DNA of 64,000 bases from Bog-793 sp035625025. GTDB lineage: Bacteria > Actinomycetota > Acidimicrobiia > Acidimicrobiales > Bog-793. Position 1 is the first letter of the stretch. The number at the start of each line of letters is the position of its first letter. The notes under the pieces were generated by a model that did not search any database, was not told the origin of the DNA, and worked only from the letters and a program-made list of their open reading frames with translations. The stretch is taken from the NCBI GenBank assembly GCA_035625025.1, contig DASPQJ010000018.1, forward strand, positions 84,957 to 148,956, given 5' to 3'. A program made the position numbers and the translations under genes. Shown piece by piece: positions 39,036 through 47,808 of this stretch.

Positions 39036-39788
39036 GTGAGCGCGCCTGTTCGACGACTCGGTCTGGCGTTGGCCTTGGGAGGGTTGTTTCTTGGGCTCGT
39101 TGGCCAGCGTTCATCGACCGACGCGGCGAACGCGTCACCGATCCCGCCTGCGGCATTTCTCCGTCTCGCCGAAGCTGGAATCCACGGCACCTTCGAGGCG
39201 ACCTATCGGGTCGTCGGTAATCCGGGCGCTGAAGGTCCGAATGCGAACGGGACCGTCGTCGTCGCGCAGCGGGCCGGCGCGCACACAAGCGCGTGGCCTG
39301 ACGGTGCCGGCGAGTGGTCCTACCGGCTCGAGTCCGTCAACGGTTGGGGCTTCCAGTGGATCGAACACGGCCTGACGGCGGAGGATTGCTGGAGGACGCC
39401 GACGGAGCGCGCGTGGCGGTGCACCGGGCCGGGCACCTACGAAGGCTCCAACGGCTTCGTCATCTCGACGTGGGCCTTCGTCCCGGCGACGGCGGTGGCA
39501 GCGATCAGCAACGGCATTGGCCCGTCCGCGGTCTCGTTGCACCTTCAGACCTATCGCGAGGCGCGCTCGGCGAACGGCCCGCTCGTCTGCCTTCGCCGGG
39601 CTTCCTCCTCCGGCAATGAGTCCTGGTGCCTTACAACAGCCGGTCGCCTCGCAAGCGAGAAGGGCGTGGGTGCCGTCTTTTTCGATTGGCCGTTGATCAC
39701 CTTGACACACTGTCAAGAAGCGGTGCCGAGTCCGGACTTCGTCCCGCTCGGAAAGGTCAAGCCGCCCTTCGGCTTGCCTCCGGAATAA
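39036..39788 (+). CDS. Secreted protein of unknown function
   Basis: I do not recognise the family. From GTG 39036 the protein has 250 residues. A signal-peptide-like start (RRLGLALALGGLFLGLVGQ) is followed by a beta-rich domain with several Cys (DCWRTP, AWRCTG, VCLRRA, WCLTTA, HCQEA) that may form disulfides outside the cell. The frame is open upstream to 38871, where in-frame starts also exist, but that part looks non-coding. It precedes an aldo/keto reductase gene by 145 nt inside the integrated element. Confidence 0.6.
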   Translation: MSAPVRRLGLALALGGLFLGLVGQRSSTDAANASPIPPAAFLRLAEAGIHGTFEATYRVVGNPGAEGPNANGTVVVAQRAGAHTSAWPDGAGEWSYRLESVNGWGFQWIEHGLTAEDCWRTPTERAWRCTGPGTYEGSNGFVISTWAFVPATAVAAISNGIGPSAVSLHLQTYREARSANGPLVCLRRASSSGNESWCLTTAGRLASEKGVGAVFFDWPLITLTHCQEAVPSPDFVPLGKVKPPFGLPPE

Positions 39789-39921
39789 GCATGTCCACCT
39801 TGACCTGCCTCGTGATGCGCTTCGACAGGGGCGCTCGTAGGTAGCTCGAAACGTCGATCAGGCGTCGTTCGGCGTGTCGCCAGGCCGGTCTTCTGGAGCA
39901 CACTAGATGAGAGGCGTGCCG

Positions 39922-39927
39922 TAGGCT
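39922..39927 (+). promoter_or_regulatory. Candidate -10 box of the aldo/keto reductase gene (leaderless)
   Basis: TAGGCT six nt before the ATG at 39934, with no ribosome site in between. Confidence 0.5.
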
Positions 39928-39933
39928 CGCCCC

Positions 39934-40815
39934 ATGATCGAGCAGGCGGACTTCGGACGGACGGGACACTCGAGCACGCGGGTCGTGTTCGGCGGTGCGG
40001 CGCTCGGGGATGTCAGCCAGTACACAGCCGACGGCGTACTCGAGGTACTGCGTGAGTACGGCGTGAACCACCTCGACACGGCCGCCAGCTACGGGGACTC
40101 CGAGCTGCGGATCGCACCGTGGCTCGTCGGCCACCGGGACGAGTACTTCCTCGCGACGAAGACCGGCGAGCGGAACGGGCTCGCGGCGAGGGCGGAGCTC
40201 GAACGCTCGCTCACGCGCCTCGGCGTCGAGCACGTCGACCTCATCCAACTGCACAACCTGGTCGAGGAGGACGAGTGGGTGCAGGCCCACTCGCCCGACG
40301 GGGCACTGGCCGCGCTCACGATCGCGCGCGACGAGGGGCTCGTGCGCTTCATCGGGGTCACCGGCCACGGGGTGCGGATCCCCCGGATGCACCTCCGTAG
40401 CCTTGAGCGCTTCGACTACGACTCGGTCATGCTGCCGTACAACTTCACGATGCGCGCCGACCCGAGCTATCGGGCAGACGTCGAGGAGCTGCTCGCCGTG
40501 TGCGCGGAGCGCAACGTCGCGGTCCAGACCATCAAATCAGTCGCCCGCAGGCGCTGGCCGCAGGACGGTCCCTTCGAGCGCCGCAGCTGGTACGAGCCGA
40601 TCGGCGATCCCGACGCGATCGCCCGCGCCGTTCACTACGTGCTCGGTCGCCCCGGCCTGTTCCTCGCGTCGTCGAGCGACTACCACCTGCTGCGCCAGAT
40701 CCTCGAGGCGGCTTCGCACCCGGCACCGGTACCATCCGACGAGGAGATGGCGGCCGACCGGGATGCGATCGGCATCCAACAGCTGTTCAACGGGGACGAG
40801 CTCGAGCGGTTCTGA
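39934..40815 (+). CDS. Aldo/keto reductase family oxidoreductase
   Basis: 293 residues of TIM-barrel AKR type. GVNHLDTAASYGDSE holds the catalytic Asp and Tyr, FLATKTGERN the Lys, and DLIQLHN the His; SVARRRWPQ and later SSSDYHLLRQIL are at the cofactor end. NADPH-dependent reduction of a carbonyl is expected; the substrate is unknown. A leaderless -10 box precedes it. Confidence 0.85.
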   Translation: MIEQADFGRTGHSSTRVVFGGAALGDVSQYTADGVLEVLREYGVNHLDTAASYGDSELRIAPWLVGHRDEYFLATKTGERNGLAARAELERSLTRLGVEHVDLIQLHNLVEEDEWVQAHSPDGALAALTIARDEGLVRFIGVTGHGVRIPRMHLRSLERFDYDSVMLPYNFTMRADPSYRADVEELLAVCAERNVAVQTIKSVARRRWPQDGPFERRSWYEPIGDPDAIARAVHYVLGRPGLFLASSSDYHLLRQILEAASHPAPVPSDEEMAADRDAIGIQQLFNGDELERF

Positions 40816-41149
40816 GCGCCGCAAGTCCACGGCGCGTCGCTGCCATCGCGTCTGGCCGCGCTGTGGACCGCGCCGTTGCCAGCCGGCTCCGGGCCCGTAC
40901 ATCGCGCCTGCCACTGGTAGCGGCCATGAAGCACAAACATGACGGCGATGATCACTCGCGTCATCTATCAATGAGGTCTGAGATCCGTCACGGTCAGAGA
41001 GGCGGGACCTAAGAGAGACGTCTTCTCCGAAGGGAGCGACGTTTCCCCTCTCCCAGACTCGACACTTCTGCCAAGAGGGGCCAGATGCACCTTGCCCGCG
41101 CACCACATCGATCCCGTGGTGCGTCTTGCGACGCCTACGCCGACCTCAG

Positions 41150-41402
41150 GCGACCGCACGGTATCTGTCGAAGTATCTCGGTAAGGCGTTCGCGGTCGCC
41201 GGGTAGGGCGGCATCAGTGTGAGCGGGCAAGGGATTCGAAGTCGAAAGCTACCGACTGCGCCGCTACGACATGGCAGACGGCGTGGAGTACCTGGAGCGG
41301 GTGCTCCACTGCGCCCCGTCGTTCGTCTGGCAACTGCGACGTGACCACTGGCTTGGCCGGCTTGCTGCGTGCTGTTCTTGGCGGGAGCAGCGAGACGCGT
41401 AG
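41150..41402 (+). pseudogene. Remnant of a plasmid-type replication initiator
   Basis: Two plus-strand frames together resemble the C-terminus of actinobacterial replication initiators. ATARYLSKYLGKAFAVAG ends at a TAG (41204-41206). Then, in another frame from 41223, GKGFEVESYRLRRYD is followed by FVWQLRRDHWLG and WREQRDA, with a stop at 41402. The SKYLGKAF word and the aromatic VWQL...HW spacing are the family-like parts. At least one indel and loss of the catalytic N-terminus make it non-functional. Weak but supported by its place next to xis and int remnants. Confidence 0.45.
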
Positions 41403-41506
41403 CGCGCACATGATCGCGCTCGAGGTGGGCGAACCGCAGTTGAGCGCGTCCGTGTGGACCTAAGGTGCGCAACACCCCTCGATGAAACAGGGTCGGAATC
41501 ACAGAA

Positions 41507-41690
41507 ATGCGGCTGCCACTGAACGTCGAGGGGGCGAGCGACGCTCTCGGCCTTCCGGGGCCGCGTCTCGACACCTTGCTCGCCCGGGAATCGTCCCGAG
41601 CGTGAAGATCGGACGCCGTCCGCGAGTCCGCTGGGTCGATCTCGTCGCGTGTGTCGACGGGCGCGACGAAGCCGAAGCGCGGCCCGGGTC
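41507..41690 (+). pseudogene. Excisionase (MerR-type helix-turn-helix) remnant with a frameshift
   Basis: ATG 41507 starts MRLPLNVEGASDALGLPG, then RLDTLLARE, the first helices of an excisionase; this frame stops at 41605. Shifting by one base at the CCCGGG run (about 41583-41588) continues GIVPSVKIGRRPRVRWVDLV, the winged part of the same fold. One missing base explains the break. The restored frame has no stop before it runs into the convergent integrase gene, so the 3' end is also lost. A sequencing error is possible. Confidence 0.5.
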
Positions 41691-42903
41691 ACTCCCCCCA
41701 CAACGCTGCGCTCATCGCCTCCGCAGCTTGCTTGCGTTGCGAACCGAGGATGTGGCTGTAGACGTCGGCGGTGATGCGAATCGACGAATGACCAAGGACA
41801 CGGGAAACGACCTCCAAAGGCACACCTTGGGCGAGGAGTATGGATGCGCAGGAATGGCGCAACTCCTGGGGGCGCCAGCCGGAGAGATCCGCCTTCTTCG
41901 CAACCCGTTCGAAGGTTCTTCGGAAGTTCGACGGGTCAATGGGAGCCCCTGCTTCGGTCGTGAAGACGAGGCCGCTGTCCTGCCAGGCGTCACCAGAGAG
42001 AAGTCGTTCGGTGGATTGACGGGTCCGATGCGAGCGCAGGGACGACGTGACCTGCCGGGGGAGGTTGATCTTCCGTCGGCTTCGTTCGGTCTTCGGTGGG
42101 CCGAGGACGAGGCTGCCTTCCACACGGGAAAGCACCTGGGTCACGGTGACGACGCCGTTATCGAAGTCGACGTCGGCCCAACGGAGGCCGAAGACCTCGC
42201 CTTTGCGAAGCCCGAGGGAGGTCAGGAGTACGAAGGCTGCCTCCAGGCGTTCGCCGCGCGCGGCATCGAGGAGCATCCAGGCCTGTTGGGGTGTGAGGGT
42301 GCGCCTCCCAGACTGAACCTCTCGAGGTCTATCGGTGCGCGCGATGACGTTTCGGGTGACCATCCCCCATCGCTCGGCCTGGCCCAGGGCCTGGCCGAAC
42401 ACGCCACGGATGAGCTTGACCGTGCGTGGCGAGTAACCGCCGGTTGTCGGGCGCTCGACGACTCCCCTCTTCGTGTTGACGCGCCGCGGAAGGCGCGACT
42501 CCTGTTTCTGTCGGAGGAGCAATTGCACATCTGCGGGGGAGAGCGCGATGAGCCGCCTCTTGCCGAGGACGGGAATGATGTGCTGTTCGGCGATGACCCG
42601 GTAGTTGTGGAGCGTTGAAGGCGTGACGCGTCCAGGAAGGATGTCGCTGAGCCAGCGGCGGAGCAGCTCCTCGACGGTCACCCGGCTGTTCGGGGGTGGC
42701 AGGCCCCGAGCGAGTTCAAAGTTCAGTTGCCTGATCTTGCCGACGACTTCGGCCTCGGTCTTCCCGTAGACGACTTTGCGACGGCGATGACTGCCCTGCG
42801 AATCGAGCTCGATCGAACCGACCCAGCGGCCGTCGGCCCGACGGCGATAGATCGAGCCTTCGCCGTGTCGGCGTCGCTCGGATCGGTTGGTCCTGGCTGT
42901 CAC
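41689..42903 (-). CDS. Tyrosine recombinase, site-specific integrase
   Basis: 404 residues. N-terminal arm-binding domain (GEGSIYRRRADGRWVGSIELD), core-binding SAM-like domain (VTVEELLRRWLSDIL), and catalytic domain with Arg in SLGLRKGEVFGLRW, ELRHSCAS with the second Arg, LGHSSI with His, and the nucleophile Tyr in DVYSHIL. The usual His before LRH is Gln, which is seen in other actinobacterial integrases. The GTG has GGGAG five nt upstream. The gene starts 106 nt from the tRNA-Ala 3' end, its likely target. Confidence 0.92.
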   Translation of the reverse strand: MTARTNRSERRRHGEGSIYRRRADGRWVGSIELDSQGSHRRRKVVYGKTEAEVVGKIRQLNFELARGLPPPNSRVTVEELLRRWLSDILPGRVTPSTLHNYRVIAEQHIIPVLGKRRLIALSPADVQLLLRQKQESRLPRRVNTKRGVVERPTTGGYSPRTVKLIRGVFGQALGQAERWGMVTRNVIARTDRPREVQSGRRTLTPQQAWMLLDAARGERLEAAFVLLTSLGLRKGEVFGLRWADVDFDNGVVTVTQVLSRVEGSLVLGPPKTERSRRKINLPRQVTSSLRSHRTRQSTERLLSGDAWQDSGLVFTTEAGAPIDPSNFRRTFERVAKKADLSGWRPQELRHSCASILLAQGVPLEVVSRVLGHSSIRITADVYSHILGSQRKQAAEAMSAALWGE

Positions 42904-42923
42904 GGTGACTCCCGGGATCTGTG

Positions 42924-42941
42924 GCTACACAGTTGGCTACA
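42924..42941. promoter_or_regulatory. Candidate integrase arm-type site, right end
   Basis: gctacacagttggctaca, matching 35944-35961 in 17 of 18 positions. It contains TGGCTACA twice with a four-base spacer (from 42922), as in arm-site pairs, and lies between the integrase start and the tRNA. Confidence 0.5.
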
Positions 42942-43005
42942 TTTCGCCCAAGAGTAGCTAGGACAGCTCACAGAGTGGTTGATGCCCCGTCTGAGCTGGG
43001 ATTCT

Positions 43006-43082
43006 TGGTGGAGGCGACGGGACTCGAACCCGCGAACCTCTTGACTGCCAGTCAAGCGCTCTACCAGCTGAGCTACGCCCCC
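43006..43082 (-). tRNA. tRNA-Ala (GGC anticodon), CCA encoded
   Basis: A full cloverleaf can be drawn: acceptor stem GGGGGCG with CGCCTCC, D-arm GCTC...GAGC, anticodon stem CTTGA/TCAAG with loop CTGGCAG (anticodon GGC), T-loop TTCGAGT, discriminator A, and a genomic CCA. It is the integration target of the element to its left. Confidence 0.95.
43016..43051. repeat. Proximal attachment-site copy within tRNA-Ala
   Basis: The part of the tRNA from anticodon loop to T-arm that is repeated at 35802-35837 with two mismatches. Together these mark the ends of the integrated element. Confidence 0.7.
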
Positions 43083-43299
43083 AGAGGATCGTCATTCGCT
43101 AACCAGACGCCTGCTCGTCTCGCCTCCTCGCGACGTTCGAGTCCGACGGCCCGGACCCGACACGCCGTGAAGGGCGATCTTATGCCTTGAGGCTCCCGTC
43201 ACGTCCCGGACACTGACCGGGGCGCGCCGCGTCCCGTCGCGTTCCTTTCCGGGACGTCAATCGAGTCGCCACTGCAACGATGAGCCCTTCCTGGCTCGG

Positions 43300-43305
43300 T
43301 AGTCT
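43300..43305 (+). promoter_or_regulatory. Candidate -10 box of leuS
   Basis: TAGTCT nine nt before the leuS ATG at 43315. No ribosome site is visible, so a leaderless or very short leader is likely. Confidence 0.45.
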
Positions 43306-43314
43306 TTGGCCCCG

Positions 43315-45786
43315 ATGAGGGCAAACTACGACTTCGCGGAGGTTGAACCACGCTGGCAACGGCGATGGGCCGAAGAGGGCACGTACGAAGTCAACCTCGA
43401 CGACCCGCGCCCTCCTTACTACGTGCTGTCGATGTACCCGTACCCGAGTGGACCTGCCCACCAGGGCCACGTCCGCAACTACACCTTTGGCGACGTCCTG
43501 GTCCGGTTCCGGACGATGCAGGGCTACGCCGTGCTCTCTCCCTTCGGATTCGACTCGTTCGGGCTGCCCGCCGAGAACGCCGCGATCAAAGGGGGTGCGA
43601 GACACCCGCGCGAGTACACCGAAGCGCGTATCGCAGAACTGCGATCAAGCGTGATCCGTCTCGGCGCCGTCTACGACTGGCGTCGCGAGGTGCAAAGCCA
43701 CGACCCCGAGTACATGCGTTTCAACCAGCTCATCTTCCTGCGGCTGCTCGAGGCGGGACTCGCCTATCGGCACAAGGCGCCGGTGAACTGGTGTCCCGGC
43801 TGCCAGACCGTGCTCGCCAACGAGCAGGTGCTCTCGGACGGCACCTGCGAGCGGTCCGGAGACGTCGTCGAACGGCGGCTCCTTGAACAGTGGTTCCTTC
43901 GGATCACGAAGTACGCCGACGAGATCCTCGCCGCGCTCGACTGGCTCGACTGGCCCGACCGGGTCAAGACGATGCAACGAAATTGGATCGGCCGCTCCGA
44001 AGGCGTCCTGTTCCGGCTCGAAGTCGAGGACCACCCCGACAAATCCATCGAGGTTTTCACGACGCGAGCGGACACCGGCTTCGGCGTCACCTACGTCGTC
44101 CTCGCCCCGGAACACCCCCTCGTCGGCGAGCTCACGACCGCCGAACAGAGGGATGCGGTCAACGAGCTCTGCCGGGCGGCGGCGGTCGAATCCGATCGTC
44201 AACGGATGGAAGCCGACATCTCGGCCGAAAAACGGGGGGTATTCACCGGTAGCCGGTGCATCAACCCGTTCACGAAGGAACCGGTGCCCGTCTACGTCGC
44301 CGACTACGTCATCGCGACCTACGGCACAGGAGCGATCATGGGCGTTCCCGCCGAGGATCAGCGCGATCACGACTTCGCCGTCGCCCACGGCCTCCCGGTC
44401 GTGCGCACGGTCGCTCCCCCGGAGGGCTTCGCGGGCGACGCCTGGACGGGTCCCGGCACGAAGATCAACAGCGGCTTCCTCGACGGACTCGACGTCGACA
44501 CGGCCAAGGAGCGGGCGACGGAATGGCTGATCGGCCAGGGGCGCGGCGAACGATCGGTCCAATACCGGCTGCGGGACTGGCTGGTCAGCCGGCAGCGCTA
44601 CTGGGGATGCCCAATCCCCGTCGTCTACTGCCCGCACGACGGCGTGGTCGCGGTGCCCGAAGCGGATCTCCCGGTGCTGCTGCCCGAGGACGTCGAGTTC
44701 CTGCCCACGGGGGAATCCCCGCTCCGGCACCACAAGGCGTTCCTCGAGGCGACGTGCCCGCGCTGTGGCGGGCCGGCGACCCGGGAGACCGACACGATGG
44801 ATACCTTCGTCGACTCGTCGTGGTACTTCATGAGGCTCTGCTCGCCGAGGGACCACGACGAGCCGGTCGACATCCTCTCGGCCCGGCACTTCATGCCCGT
44901 CGACCAGTACATCGGCGGGATCACTCACGCCATCCTCCATCTGCTGTACGCCCGCTTTTACACCCGCGCGCTCGGCGACCTCGGCTTGGCACCAACAGAG
45001 ATCCGCGAACCTTTCACACAGCTGTTCTGCCAGGGGATGATCCGGCTCGGCGGCAGTGCCATGTCAAAGTCGAAGGGCAACGTCATCTCCCCCGACGAGT
45101 ATTTCGAGACGGTCGGCGCCGATGCTCTCCGGCTGTTCCACCTCTTTGTCGCGCCCCCGGTCGACGACTTCGACTGGACCCCCCAGTCCGACGAGATGAT
45201 CGAGGGCTGCGCCCGCTACCTCCGGCGCGTCTGGCGACTGGCGATCCCCGACGACGATGACACCGAATCCGCCGAGCCAGTGACCGCCGCGACGCGGTCG
45301 AAAGTGAGCGAGGATCTCCGCCGCGCCGTGCACCGCGCCATCCACGCGGTCACGACCGACCTTGGCCGCTACGAGTTCAACACTGCCGTATCGTCGCTCA
45401 TGGAGTTCACGAACGCCATCTACCGCGCCGGGCCCGACGGTGCCGATCCTGCCGTCGTCGCGGAATCGATTGACACCTTGCTTAAGCTGCTCGCGCCGAT
45501 GGCTCCCCACCTGGCGGCGGAGGCCTGGCAACACCGTCATGGCGGCCACGTGCACGAAGAAGCCTGGCCGGTCGCTGAGGCGTCCTTGCTCGTCGAGGAC
45601 CAGGTGACGATGGTGGTCCAGACGAACGGCAAGCTGCGGGATCGGATCGTGGTCGACGCCTCGATCGCCGAACAAGAGGCCATCAGGCTCGCCCTCGCCT
45701 CGCCGAAGGTCGCCGAACTCGTCGGCGACAGGACGCCGATCCGAATCGTCGTCCGGCTTCCGAATCTCGTCAACATCGTGCTCTGA
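43315..45786 (+). CDS. leuS: Leucyl-tRNA synthetase
   Basis: 823 residues. The class I HIGH motif appears as HQGH in YPYPSGPAHQGHVRNYT and the KMSKS motif as MSKSKGN near residue 583. The CP1 editing domain lies between (TTRADTGFGVTYVVLAPEHP, and YGTGAIMGVPAEDQRDHDF with the conserved editing Asp). I chose ATG 43315 (MRANYDFAEVEPRWQ); a TTG three codons upstream is open but overlaps the spacer after the -10 box. A terminator-like hairpin follows the stop by three nt. Confidence 0.96.
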   Translation: MRANYDFAEVEPRWQRRWAEEGTYEVNLDDPRPPYYVLSMYPYPSGPAHQGHVRNYTFGDVLVRFRTMQGYAVLSPFGFDSFGLPAENAAIKGGARHPREYTEARIAELRSSVIRLGAVYDWRREVQSHDPEYMRFNQLIFLRLLEAGLAYRHKAPVNWCPGCQTVLANEQVLSDGTCERSGDVVERRLLEQWFLRITKYADEILAALDWLDWPDRVKTMQRNWIGRSEGVLFRLEVEDHPDKSIEVFTTRADTGFGVTYVVLAPEHPLVGELTTAEQRDAVNELCRAAAVESDRQRMEADISAEKRGVFTGSRCINPFTKEPVPVYVADYVIATYGTGAIMGVPAEDQRDHDFAVAHGLPVVRTVAPPEGFAGDAWTGPGTKINSGFLDGLDVDTAKERATEWLIGQGRGERSVQYRLRDWLVSRQRYWGCPIPVVYCPHDGVVAVPEADLPVLLPEDVEFLPTGESPLRHHKAFLEATCPRCGGPATRETDTMDTFVDSSWYFMRLCSPRDHDEPVDILSARHFMPVDQYIGGITHAILHLLYARFYTRALGDLGLAPTEIREPFTQLFCQGMIRLGGSAMSKSKGNVISPDEYFETVGADALRLFHLFVAPPVDDFDWTPQSDEMIEGCARYLRRVWRLAIPDDDDTESAEPVTAATRSKVSEDLRRAVHRAIHAVTTDLGRYEFNTAVSSLMEFTNAIYRAGPDGADPAVVAESIDTLLKLLAPMAPHLAAEAWQHRHGGHVHEEAWPVAEASLLVEDQVTMVVQTNGKLRDRIVVDASIAEQEAIRLALASPKVAELVGDRTPIRIVVRLPNLVNIVL

Positions 45787-45789
45787 CAC

Positions 45790-45810
45790 GGGCCGGTTTG
45801 GGCCCGGCCC
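45790..45810 (+). terminator. Hairpin after leuS
   Basis: GGGCCGG (45790-45796), a seven-nt loop and CCGGCCC (45804-45810), starting three nt after the leuS stop. No T-run follows, as is common in high-GC actinobacteria. Confidence 0.6.
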
Positions 45811-45914
45811 AGACCCGCCCGACCGGGGAATCCTCGACCGCAAAGACGGTGCCGGACACGAACACCCGGGAAATCGCGGCGGCCACGATGGTCTCGATCA
45901 CCTTCGAGTGACGA

Positions 45915-45936
45915 CTTTGGCGGGTCGTCGCCAAAG
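45915..45936 (-). terminator. Hairpin after the export cassette
   Basis: CTTTGGCG, a six-nt loop and CGCCAAAG, 26 nt beyond the stop of the last gene of the minus-strand export cassette. Likely terminator, no T-run. Confidence 0.5.
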
Positions 45937-45962
45937 CGCGACCCGACGATCCGAACCGGTCT

Positions 45963-46574
45963 TCAGCCGCCGGTTAGCGCCGTGGAACCGAGGCCCGAGC
46001 TCACCCCCGCGGCGGTCGCCGCGATCGACGAGGCCGTCAGCGCGCCGGACGACGACTTGACCCCCTCGATGATCACCGTGTCGCCGATCTTCAGGTCGGC
46101 GAGCGTCGAATCCGCGTTCCGGGTGACCTTCGCCGACGGGCCGAGCGTCACCTTGACAAGGTCGCCGGAGGAGTTCGTCACGTAGAGCGCCTTGCCGATG
46201 ACGTCGGTCACGGTGCCGACGGTCGCAGCACTTCTTGACCCGGTCGACCCGAAGAACGACGAACCCCCGGATCTCGAAAAGAGACTGCGCGTGAGAGAAG
46301 ATCGCGACGCCGCGAACCCGCCCGTGCCACTGCTGCCCTCGTTCTTCTGGAGGATCGCCCCTCCCCAGAACCCACCGGCGAGAAGAACCAGCGCGGCGAG
46401 GACCGCGGTCGGCGTGCGCAGTCGGACACCGCGCTTGGCCTGCGCGGTCGGCCAGTTCTCGTCGTCGAGAACGGTGTCGTCGAAGCCGCCTGGGCCGGGA
46501 GGCGAGAGCGTGAGCTCCTCGGGCACCCGCTCGTCCGCCGCAGCGCCAGAGCCACCAGGTTCGTTGTTGGCCAT
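45963..46574 (-). CDS. Membrane-anchored protein with DUF5666-like beta domain
   Basis: 203 residues. Residues 1-55 are acidic and proline-rich, about 56-76 form one membrane helix (VLAALVLLAGGFWGGAIL), then a Ser/Gly linker, then a small beta domain (VGTVTDVIGKALYVTNSSGDLVKVTLG...LKIGDTVIIEGVKSSSGALTA) like DUF5666 or OB-type secreted domains. GGGAG lies six nt before the ATG. It is the last gene of the MacAB-like cassette, 13 nt after the permease gene, so it probably acts with the transporter outside the membrane. Function unknown. Confidence 0.75.
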   Translation of the reverse strand: MANNEPGGSGAAADERVPEELTLSPPGPGGFDDTVLDDENWPTAQAKRGVRLRTPTAVLAALVLLAGGFWGGAILQKNEGSSGTGGFAASRSSLTRSLFSRSGGSSFFGSTGSRSAATVGTVTDVIGKALYVTNSSGDLVKVTLGPSAKVTRNADSTLADLKIGDTVIIEGVKSSSGALTASSIAATAAGVSSGLGSTALTGG

Positions 46575-46587
46575 CGAAAGCTCCCTG

Positions 46588-47808
46588 CTACTCGTATCGA
46601 AGAGCGTCGATCGGTCGGAGCGACGCAGCCCGATTGGCCGGGTAGAAGCCGAAGAACACGCCGACCGCGACGGACACGCCGAGAGCCAGCACGATCGAAT
46701 AGGGCGCGATCACCGGCATGACTCCGTCGATCCGAAAGCGTGAGCCGATGAGACCGACGATGACACCGGCGATCCCTCCGAGCAGTGACAACAGCACCGA
46801 CTCATAGAGGAACTGGGCGAGGATGACCGACTTGCGCGCTCCGATCGCCTTGCGGATGCCGATCTCGCGGGTCCGTTCCGTCACGGTGACGAGCATGATG
46901 TTCATGACCCCGATCCCGCCGACGAGGAGCGAGACCCCCGCGACCGCCGCGAGCAGGACCGTGAACGTGTTCGAGGTGGACTGGGCGGTGCTCACCAGAC
47001 TCGCCTGGTTGACGACGATAAAGGGCAGATCCGCGACGGAGGTGTTGTTCGCGGCGGCGAGAATCGACTCCACCTCGCTCTCGGCGAGATTGAGCGTGTT
47101 CGAAGACTTGCCCTGGACGAGGAGCTCGCTGAAGGACTGCGACTCCCCGGTGAGCTCGTCCTGCACCGCCGTGTACGGGGCGATGATCACGTTGTCCTCG
47201 TCGGTCACCCCTGTGGAGCCCTTCGTGGCGAGCACGCCGACGACCTCGAAGCTCGACGAGCCGAGCTGGATCGTCTGTCCGATCGGGTTCGCGGTGCCGA
47301 ACAGGTCAGTGACAACCGTCTGGCCGATGACGCAGACACGCTCGCGGTTCGTGACCTCGGGACTCGTGATCGAGTTCCCCGCTTCGACCGTGTAGTCGCT
47401 CGCTGTCAGGTACGACGGTGTGCTGCCGGTCACCGTCACCTCCGAGTCGCTCGCCCCGGAGTAGGTCGCGGTAGTCGAGGTCGACACGACCGGCGAGACC
47501 GACTGGACGTCGGGCGCCTGCGTGGGGTTCTCGATCTGTCGCACGTCGGCCAGCGTGATCGTGCCCGCGCTCGTCTCGGTCCGAACCGTGGCGCGTCCGC
47601 CGAAGCGCCCCAGATTGAGCACGGTGATCGTGTTCGTTCCCAACCGGTTGATGTTCGCCTGCACCTGAGCCGAAGACCCGGTGCCGACGGCGACAAGGAT
47701 GATCACCGCCGCGACACCGATGAGGACGCCGAGCATCGTGAGCATCGAACGCAGCTTGTTCGAGGTCGCGCCCTGCAGGGCGATGACGAAATTGTCCCAC
47801 CAGCTCAT
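46588..47808 (-). CDS. MacB-like ABC transporter permease
   Basis: 406 residues from ATG 47808. One N-terminal helix (MLGVLIGVAAVIILVAVG), a large external MacB_PCD domain (about 45-265), and three C-terminal helices with the FtsX-type coupling segment TERTREIGIRKAIGARKSVIL. The class uses cytosolic ATP hydrolysis to move substrates outside the membrane by mechanotransmission. It overlaps the ATPase stop by four bases, so the two are coupled. Confidence 0.88.
   Translation of the reverse strand: MSWWDNFVIALQGATSNKLRSMLTMLGVLIGVAAVIILVAVGTGSSAQVQANINRLGTNTITVLNLGRFGGRATVRTETSAGTITLADVRQIENPTQAPDVQSVSPVVSTSTTATYSGASDSEVTVTGSTPSYLTASDYTVEAGNSITSPEVTNRERVCVIGQTVVTDLFGTANPIGQTIQLGSSSFEVVGVLATKGSTGVTDEDNVIIAPYTAVQDELTGESQSFSELLVQGKSSNTLNLAESEVESILAAANNTSVADLPFIVVNQASLVSTAQSTSNTFTVLLAAVAGVSLLVGGIGVMNIMLVTVTERTREIGIRKAIGARKSVILAQFLYESVLLSLLGGIAGVIVGLIGSRFRIDGVMPVIAPYSIVLALGVSVAVGVFFGFYPANRAASLRPIDALRYE

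Larger units (their letters stand above)
35802..43051. mobile_element. Decayed integrative element in tRNA-Ala
   Basis: About 7.2 kb bounded by a 36-nt direct repeat of the tRNA-Ala 3' part (35802-35837 and 43016-43051, two mismatches). The integrase gene lies directly beside the intact tRNA, as in tRNA-targeted elements. Inside are remnants of a replication initiator and an excisionase, the gene set of actinobacterial integrative elements, plus LCP, methyltransferase, secreted-protein and aldo/keto reductase genes as possible cargo. Because rep and xis are broken, it is unlikely to excise by itself. Whether all four passenger genes arrived with it is inference. Confidence 0.65.

Noticed and set aside
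41146..41574. A 142-codon minus-strand open frame upstream of the integrase stop
   Set aside because: Its translation has no recognisable motif and it is antisense to the better-supported rep and xis remnants.
41689..42903. Inactive integrase because the His before LRH is Gln
   Set aside because: This position varies in other actinobacterial integrases and all other catalytic residues, including the Tyr, are present.
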